The notes under the pieces were generated by a model that did not search any database, was not told where the DNA came from, and worked only from the letters and a program-made list of their open reading frames with translations. The position numbers were made by a program, and so were the translations under genes. From the IMG/VR virus record IMGVR_UViG_3300035183_000407, positions 1 to 22,251 of that record: a DNA stretch of 22,251 nucleotides; one strand, written 5' to 3'. Position 1 is the first letter of the stretch; the number at the start of each line of letters is the position of its first letter. Below, one piece after another: positions 19,024-22,251 of this stretch. Source of the DNA: a virus.

Positions 19024-19832
19024 GATGGCGATGGCGGTCTGTCGGAGGGTGTCCCATAGCGTCGGATGGCATCTATCAGGCGCTGGTAGGATGCGTCGTC
19101 TAGCAGGAGGGGCAGGCCTTGGCGTCGGCGGTACTCTCTCCAGAGTTGTACGGCTATCAGGGCCGCTAGTAGCAGCGTCTGCATTGTCGATTGGCTGGGC
19201 ATTTGGGTTTGTTGGGGTGCTGGGGGCAGGATGGGGATCGGCTGGGGTTGTGTCTGCGTGGGGGTCGTGTCGAGAAAAGGGGGGCGGTAGGTAGAGGATT
19301 CGGCTGGGTCGGCTTGGCCGTGGCCTTGTGCTTGCATGTGGCGCGCGATGGCGTCTCGGATTCGGCGGGCCAGGTCGTAGTCGGTGGTGTATCCGGGCAG
19401 GATCGCGGCTATGCGTCTGGGGTCGCCGTACTGGCCGTTGAGCGGTGGTTGGATGGTGACGGTCGGCCAGGTGGTGATAGGGTAGCGGGCGAGTCTCCAG
19501 GCTTGGGCGGGGTCTCGGGCGTGCCAGGCGTGCCAGTGTGCCCAGGAGGTGCGGTAGTCGTCGGGGTTGGCGATGGCGCGGAGGTAGGGGCTAGTGCGCC
19601 AGTCGGCGAGCAGTCGGCGGCTGTCGGGGGAGTCGTCTAGCCAGAGGCTGACGTACCATTTGTGCGAGTCGTCGGGGGGGATGTCTGTCTGCTGGGTGAT
19701 TTGGTCTGTGACGTGGTCGATTCGGTCGCCGCGTGCGTCGATTTCTCGGCGTGCATAGTCTGGAACGTCTCGGTCTTCTGGTGGCTGTAGGGTGGTCAGG
19801 GCCAGGGCGAGAGCGAGTGTGAGGGTGGTCAT
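19020..19832 (-). CDS. Membrane protein with signal peptide and thioredoxin-fold-like domain
   Basis: This 270-aa protein appears membrane-anchored. Residues 1-17 (TLTLALALALTTLQ) look like a short signal peptide. Residues about 55-165 follow a thioredoxin-like layout: HKWYVSLWLDD strand, a helix where the redox CxxC would be but with S-P-D-S in its place, and a TWPTVTIQPP segment placed like the cis-Pro loop. A P/Q-rich linker (about 175-215) leads to a membrane helix (LLLAALIAVQLW) and a basic C-terminus. No redox activity is expected. It lies 12 nt after the C39-like peptidase gene, with AGGAG 8 nt before ATG. Host-membrane contact, lysis or DNA entry are possible roles. The fold call is tentative. 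Confidence 0.6.
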   Translation of the reverse strand: MTTLTLALALALTTLQPPEDRDVPDYARREIDARGDRIDHVTDQITQQTDIPPDDSHKWYVSLWLDDSPDSRRLLADWRTSPYLRAIANPDDYRTSWAHWHAWHARDPAQAWRLARYPITTWPTVTIQPPLNGQYGDPRRIAAILPGYTTDYDLARRIRDAIARHMQAQGHGQADPAESSTYRPPFLDTTPTQTQPQPIPILPPAPQQTQMPSQSTMQTLLLAALIAVQLWREYRRRQGLPLLLDDASYQRLIDAIRRYGTPSDRPPSPS

Positions 19833-19844
19833 TGTGCGGTCTCC

Positions 19845-20417
19845 TTATCGGGGCAAGGGTGGTACGGGGTCATAGTCGAGGATCACTATCCAGCGTCCGC
19901 TAGCTTCATGCAGTTGTCGCAGTTGCGCGGTGTTGTAGGTGTCTATTTTGGTTGGGGTGCGGTTGTCGCAGATATACCAGGTGTCGGTGCGCGGGTCGTA
20001 TCCTACCAGGGTTTGAAAGTGGCGGGCGGCTAGTCCCAGGGCGGCGTATCGGCCGGTGCGTGCTGCCCAGCGTGCCCAGTCGAGGGTAGGTTGGCCGGTG
20101 ATTTGCCAGAGTTTTATGCCGCGCCGTGCGGCATAGCTAGCTACTCGGCTTGGGCCGGCTCCTCCGCGTTCGGCGGGTCCGTGTTCCGTGTCCCACAGGA
20201 GGGTGTAGGCGGGTGGGACGTCTTGCCAGAGTCCTACCATGCCTATGCTGCATTGTACGCAGGAACCATCGGGGTTTCGGTACCAGGCGCGTTGCTCGGC
20301 GGGTAGGTCCATCGTTACGGGGGCGGTGGGGGTGGCGGTCCCAGATAATCCCAGAGCGGCGATAAGCGCAAGTGCATGCGCCAGTCGGTTTCGCGGTACT
20401 TTGGGCGGACAATCCAT
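19845..20417 (-). CDS. Secreted C39-like papain-fold cysteine peptidase
   Basis: This 190-aa protein has an N-terminal basic segment (PPKVPRNR) then a hydrophobic stretch (LAHALALIAALGLSG) and a small-residue region, consistent with a signal peptide. The peptidase follows: DGSCVQCSIGMVG (nucleophile C53), then ARHFQTLVGYD (H133) and ICDNR (D151/N152), the Cys-His-Asp order of C39-like and related bacteriocin-processing or cell-wall peptidases. The ATG at 20417 has AGGAG 10 nt upstream, and its first 34 codons overlap the 3' end of the upstream gene. It could be a lysis enzyme, virion-associated peptidase or processing enzyme; sequence alone does not decide. It is the best lysis candidate here, as no standard lysin is seen. 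Confidence 0.75.
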   Translation of the reverse strand: MDCPPKVPRNRLAHALALIAALGLSGTATPTAPVTMDLPAEQRAWYRNPDGSCVQCSIGMVGLWQDVPPAYTLLWDTEHGPAERGGAGPSRVASYAARRGIKLWQITGQPTLDWARWAARTGRYAALGLAARHFQTLVGYDPRTDTWYICDNRTPTKIDTYNTAQLRQLHEASGRWIVILDYDPVPPLPR

Positions 20418-21220
20418 TGTGGGTCTGCTCCTGGGGTGAGGGGTTTTCCGGTTCCGTCAAGCAGTCCTAGTGTTGGTCTGCCGGTGGTGTCGTCGGTGAA
20501 GGCGTGGTATTGGCCGGTGTCGTCTCTCCATCGTGGGCCGTGGTCCAGTAGGTGGTAGTCCCAGTAGTCGTCGGTCCCAGGTTCGAGGGCCGTCGGGCTT
20601 ATTTTGATTCGTAGGCGTAGGCTGGCGATTTTGCGGTGCTTCGCGGGTTGTATCTCCAGTATCTCGAGTAGCAGTGAGCGGTAGCGGTAGGGTTCATAGC
20701 GGTCAGCGTTCAGGGTTAGATTGTCTTGCTCGGCTTGGTCCAGGGTGGGGGCGTCGGCGGGGTCGTATTGGGCGGTGGCTTCGACGATCAGGATCGATTC
20801 GGTGCGGGGCGGTGGTGGGACGAAGGCGTCGCCGGCGCTGTTGGTCAGTCGGCCGGTGGGGGTTGGGTCGGCTGGGGAGGTGTAATATAGGCCGTCGGTG
20901 ATGGTGATTAGGTCGGTGGTGATACGGTCGATGGTGGTGGTGGTGCTTTCCAGGGTTACGGTGGCTTCCCAGCGGCGGGGCGCTACTTGCCGCAGGCTGA
21001 CGTCGGCTACTCGTCCATGTGGGGTGTTATCGCGGTACTTGGGCAGGTCTGCGTGCTTTAAGAGTTGATCGGCTATGGTGAGGTTGGGTGGGTCTGGGGT
21101 GTCGGTGTCGGCCAGTAGGACGTAGCGTAGGGTGGTGCGGCGCTCGCGGTCCGCTACGTCGCGGGTGTCTGCGGGTAGTGGTCCGATTAGGTGTGCTTTT
21201 GCTACGGGGTCGTATGGCAT
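20315..21220 (-). CDS. Distal tail protein-like protein of unknown function
   Basis: This 301-aa protein directly follows the tape measure, the position of the distal tail protein or tail tip. It is beta-rich by eye, with alternating Thr/Ile/Val strands (WEATVTLESTTTTIDRITTD, RSLLLEILEI, IASLRLRIKIS) and no membrane segments. The C-terminus ends in seven prolines. The start lies 3 nt after the tape-measure stop. Its last ~34 codons overlap the signal-peptide coding part of the next gene. I do not recognise specific family motifs; a Dit-like or tail-tip role is inferred from order. Confidence 0.65.
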   Translation of the reverse strand: MPYDPVAKAHLIGPLPADTRDVADRERRTTLRYVLLADTDTPDPPNLTIADQLLKHADLPKYRDNTPHGRVADVSLRQVAPRRWEATVTLESTTTTIDRITTDLITITDGLYYTSPADPTPTGRLTNSAGDAFVPPPPRTESILIVEATAQYDPADAPTLDQAEQDNLTLNADRYEPYRYRSLLLEILEIQPAKHRKIASLRLRIKISPTALEPGTDDYWDYHLLDHGPRWRDDTGQYHAFTDDTTGRPTLGLLDGTGKPLTPGADPQWIVRPKYRETDWRMHLRLSPLWDYLGPPPPPPP

Positions 21221-21223
21221 GGG

Positions 21224-22251
21224 CTAGTCTATCGTGGCTAGGGCGATGTCGGCGTCCAGTAGGGCGCGGCGTATGGCGGCTAGCTCCGTCGCGATGGCTC
21301 GGGAGTTGGCCATGATTTCGGCGGCTTCGGGGGTACCGCGTTCTGCGGGCTTCGGGCGTAGTCTCTCTATTTGGTCGGCTAGTCGCTGTATGGCTGGGGT
21401 GGCGTGTTCGGCGGCTAGTGCTATGGAGTCCAGCGCTCGGCGCATGGGGGTGGTGTCGATGCGTAGTCCCAGGCGGCCGCGGAACCATTGGATGGTTCTG
21501 GCCAGGTTGGCCAGTGTGGAAAATAGGGTGCGTCCTAGCCAGGTGAGTAGATCGGCGAGGGCGAGGATTCCGTCTCGTAGCAGGTCCAGTGTCTCCGGGG
21601 TGATGGCCTGGGCTAGGGCGAATTTCCAGGTATAGGCTAATTCAACCAGGGCGTCGTTGAAGCGTTCAACGGCGGCGGCTTGTTCGGGGGTGATTCGGAT
21701 GTTTCGTCGGGCGGCTACGTCTTGGGCTTGTTGTAGGGTGGCCGGGTCGAGGAGGGTCTCCAGGGTTGCGCCGGCGCGGCCGAAAAGGTCAATTTGGGCG
21801 CGGATTCGGTCTTCGGGGGCCAGGCGTCGGGTGGCTTCGGCTACGGTGTGTAGCTGTTGGAGGATGGGCTTTCCGAGTAGGTCCGCGGCGTTTATGCCTA
21901 GTCGTTGGAAGAGGGCCGCAGTGTCGGGGTCGGTGGTGGCCGTGGCAAGTTTTGCGCGTAGTTTGGCGGCGGCCATGCGGGCCATGTCTTCGGGGACAGC
22001 GGCGAATTGGGCGGCCAGGTCCAGTGTGGCAAGTTCTGTTGGGGTGGTGCCGAGGCGTCGGGCGGCTTTGATGATTGCGTCTTGCCAGTGTGCGGTGTGG
22101 CGGGCGAGTAGGGCTAGGGATGCGGCTAGGCCGGCTAGGGCGGTTGTGGCTAGGCCGGCGGGTGTGGCCAGGCTTGCTAGGGCGGAGGATAGTGTGGCTA
22201 TGGTGTGGTTGATGGGTGCTGGAGTGATGGCTTGTGTGGTGGCGGCCAGGC
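21224..22251 (-). CDS. Tape measure protein, C-terminal part (gene crosses contig ends)
   Basis: This is the larger part of the 394-aa tail tape measure. Coding continues in frame from base 1 to base 22076 of the circle; bases 22077-22251 duplicate the start. Diagnostic features are the 'GTTPTELATLDLAAQFAAVPEDMARMAAAKL' region (short form: LGTTPTEL then VPEDMARM), FQRLGINAADL and then LFGRAGATLETLLD, which match the TIGR01760-type tape measure core ('LfGk.a...l..Ll'). A membrane-like helix follows (LLRDGILALADLLTWLG), then a coiled C-terminus. At 394 aa it is short: at ~1.5 angstrom per residue it implies a tail of about 60 nm. It lies after the gp10-like gene and before the distal tail gene. 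Confidence 0.87.
   Translation of the reverse strand, partial: LAATTQAITPAPINHTIATLSSALASLATPAGLATTALAGLAASLALLARHTAHWQDAIIKAARRLGTTPTELATLDLAAQFAAVPEDMARMAAAKLRAKLATATTDPDTAALFQRLGINAADLLGKPILQQLHTVAEATRRLAPEDRIRAQIDLFGRAGATLETLLDPATLQQAQDVAARRNIRITPEQAAAVERFNDALVELAYTWKFALAQAITPETLDLLRDGILALADLLTWLGRTLFSTLANLARTIQWFRGRLGLRIDTTPMRRALDSIALAAEHATPAIQRLADQIERLRPKPAERGTPEAAEIMANSRAIATELAAIRRALLDADIALATID
22077..22251. repeat. Direct terminal repeat, right copy
   Basis: This copy repeats bases 1-175 with one difference (T at 22204 for C at 128). It marks the circular overlap of the assembly and lies within the tape measure gene. Confidence 0.95.

Noticed and set aside
1-22251. Plus-strand genes
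   Set aside because: Long + frames are all opposite well-supported minus genes, rich in G/V/W/R from the skew, with no ribosome sites or family motifs.
1-22251. tRNA genes or CRISPR arrays
   Set aside because: No cloverleaf-like sequence and no spaced identical repeats with variable spacers were seen; the iterons and direct repeats are too short and close.
1-22251. GATC avoidance linked to the methylase
   Set aside because: GATC occurs at several places, for example near 295, 1158 and 3508, so no clear avoidance can be claimed by eye.

Overview
The window is the complete genome of a small temperate tailed phage (or an excised prophage), assembled as a circle. Bases 1-175 recur at 22077-22251 with one mismatch, so the unique length is about 22,076 bp. 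Every supported gene is on the minus strand. Promoters are near-consensus sigma-70 (TTGACA / TATAAT-like) and many starts have AGGAG ribosome sites, so the host is a bacterium. GC is high, and the + strand is strongly G over C and T over A. The host cannot be named from the sequence. A DUF1874/AcrIII-1-fold gene is compatible with a host carrying type III CRISPR, but does not prove one.

Layout in transcription order (right to left, crossing the contig ends). (1) Early and regulatory region, 15432-11839: a DUF1874/AcrIII-1-fold gene with its own promoter, a structured 3' region and a terminator; two small unknown genes; a Xre-type repressor; a 341-bp intergenic stretch with direct repeats and an A/T tract; a one-gene 'moron' of balanced base composition with its own promoter, structured leader and terminator; and a tyrosine integrase. 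(2) Replication gene, 11783-10923: a winged-helix protein whose coding sequence carries 20-bp-period palindromic iterons beside an A/T-rich stretch, an arrangement like lambda O/ori. A small gene, a D12-class DNA adenine methylase and a phospholipase D-like protein with a probable phosphoribosyltransferase tail follow. (3) Packaging and head, 8729-1705: small and large terminase, gpW-like protein, portal, fused prohead protease/major capsid protein with a likely internal start, DUF2190 decoration protein, and head-tail joining proteins. (4) Tail, 1701 through the contig ends to 20315: tail tube, frameshifted tail assembly chaperone, a gp10-like tail protein, a short tape measure (split by the contig ends) and a distal tail protein. 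(5) 20417-15429: a secreted C39-like cysteine peptidase, a thioredoxin-fold-like membrane protein, a tiny hydrophobic protein, two unknown proteins (one Cys-rich), a zinc/phosphoribosyltransferase/HAD fusion and a sulfotransferase.

How it works together: genes from 11783 leftward round to 15429 are tightly packed and often overlap, with no clear terminator, so promoter Pa could drive one transcript of about 18 kb. A 17-bp palindrome, TATATC-N5-GATATA, overlaps or lies between the -35 and -10 boxes of Pa, of the DUF1874 promoter and (one mismatch) of the moron promoter, with a degenerate copy before 14713. This suggests one repressor, most simply the Xre protein, controls replication/late genes and both accessory cassettes.

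Most interesting points: a DUF1874 protein in which Y47, P85 and S88 stand where the viral ring nuclease AcrIII-1 has catalytic H47, R85 and E88; the shared operator; two unrelated phosphoribosyltransferase fusions plus a sulfotransferase in a 22-kb phage; and the compositionally distinct moron of unknown function.
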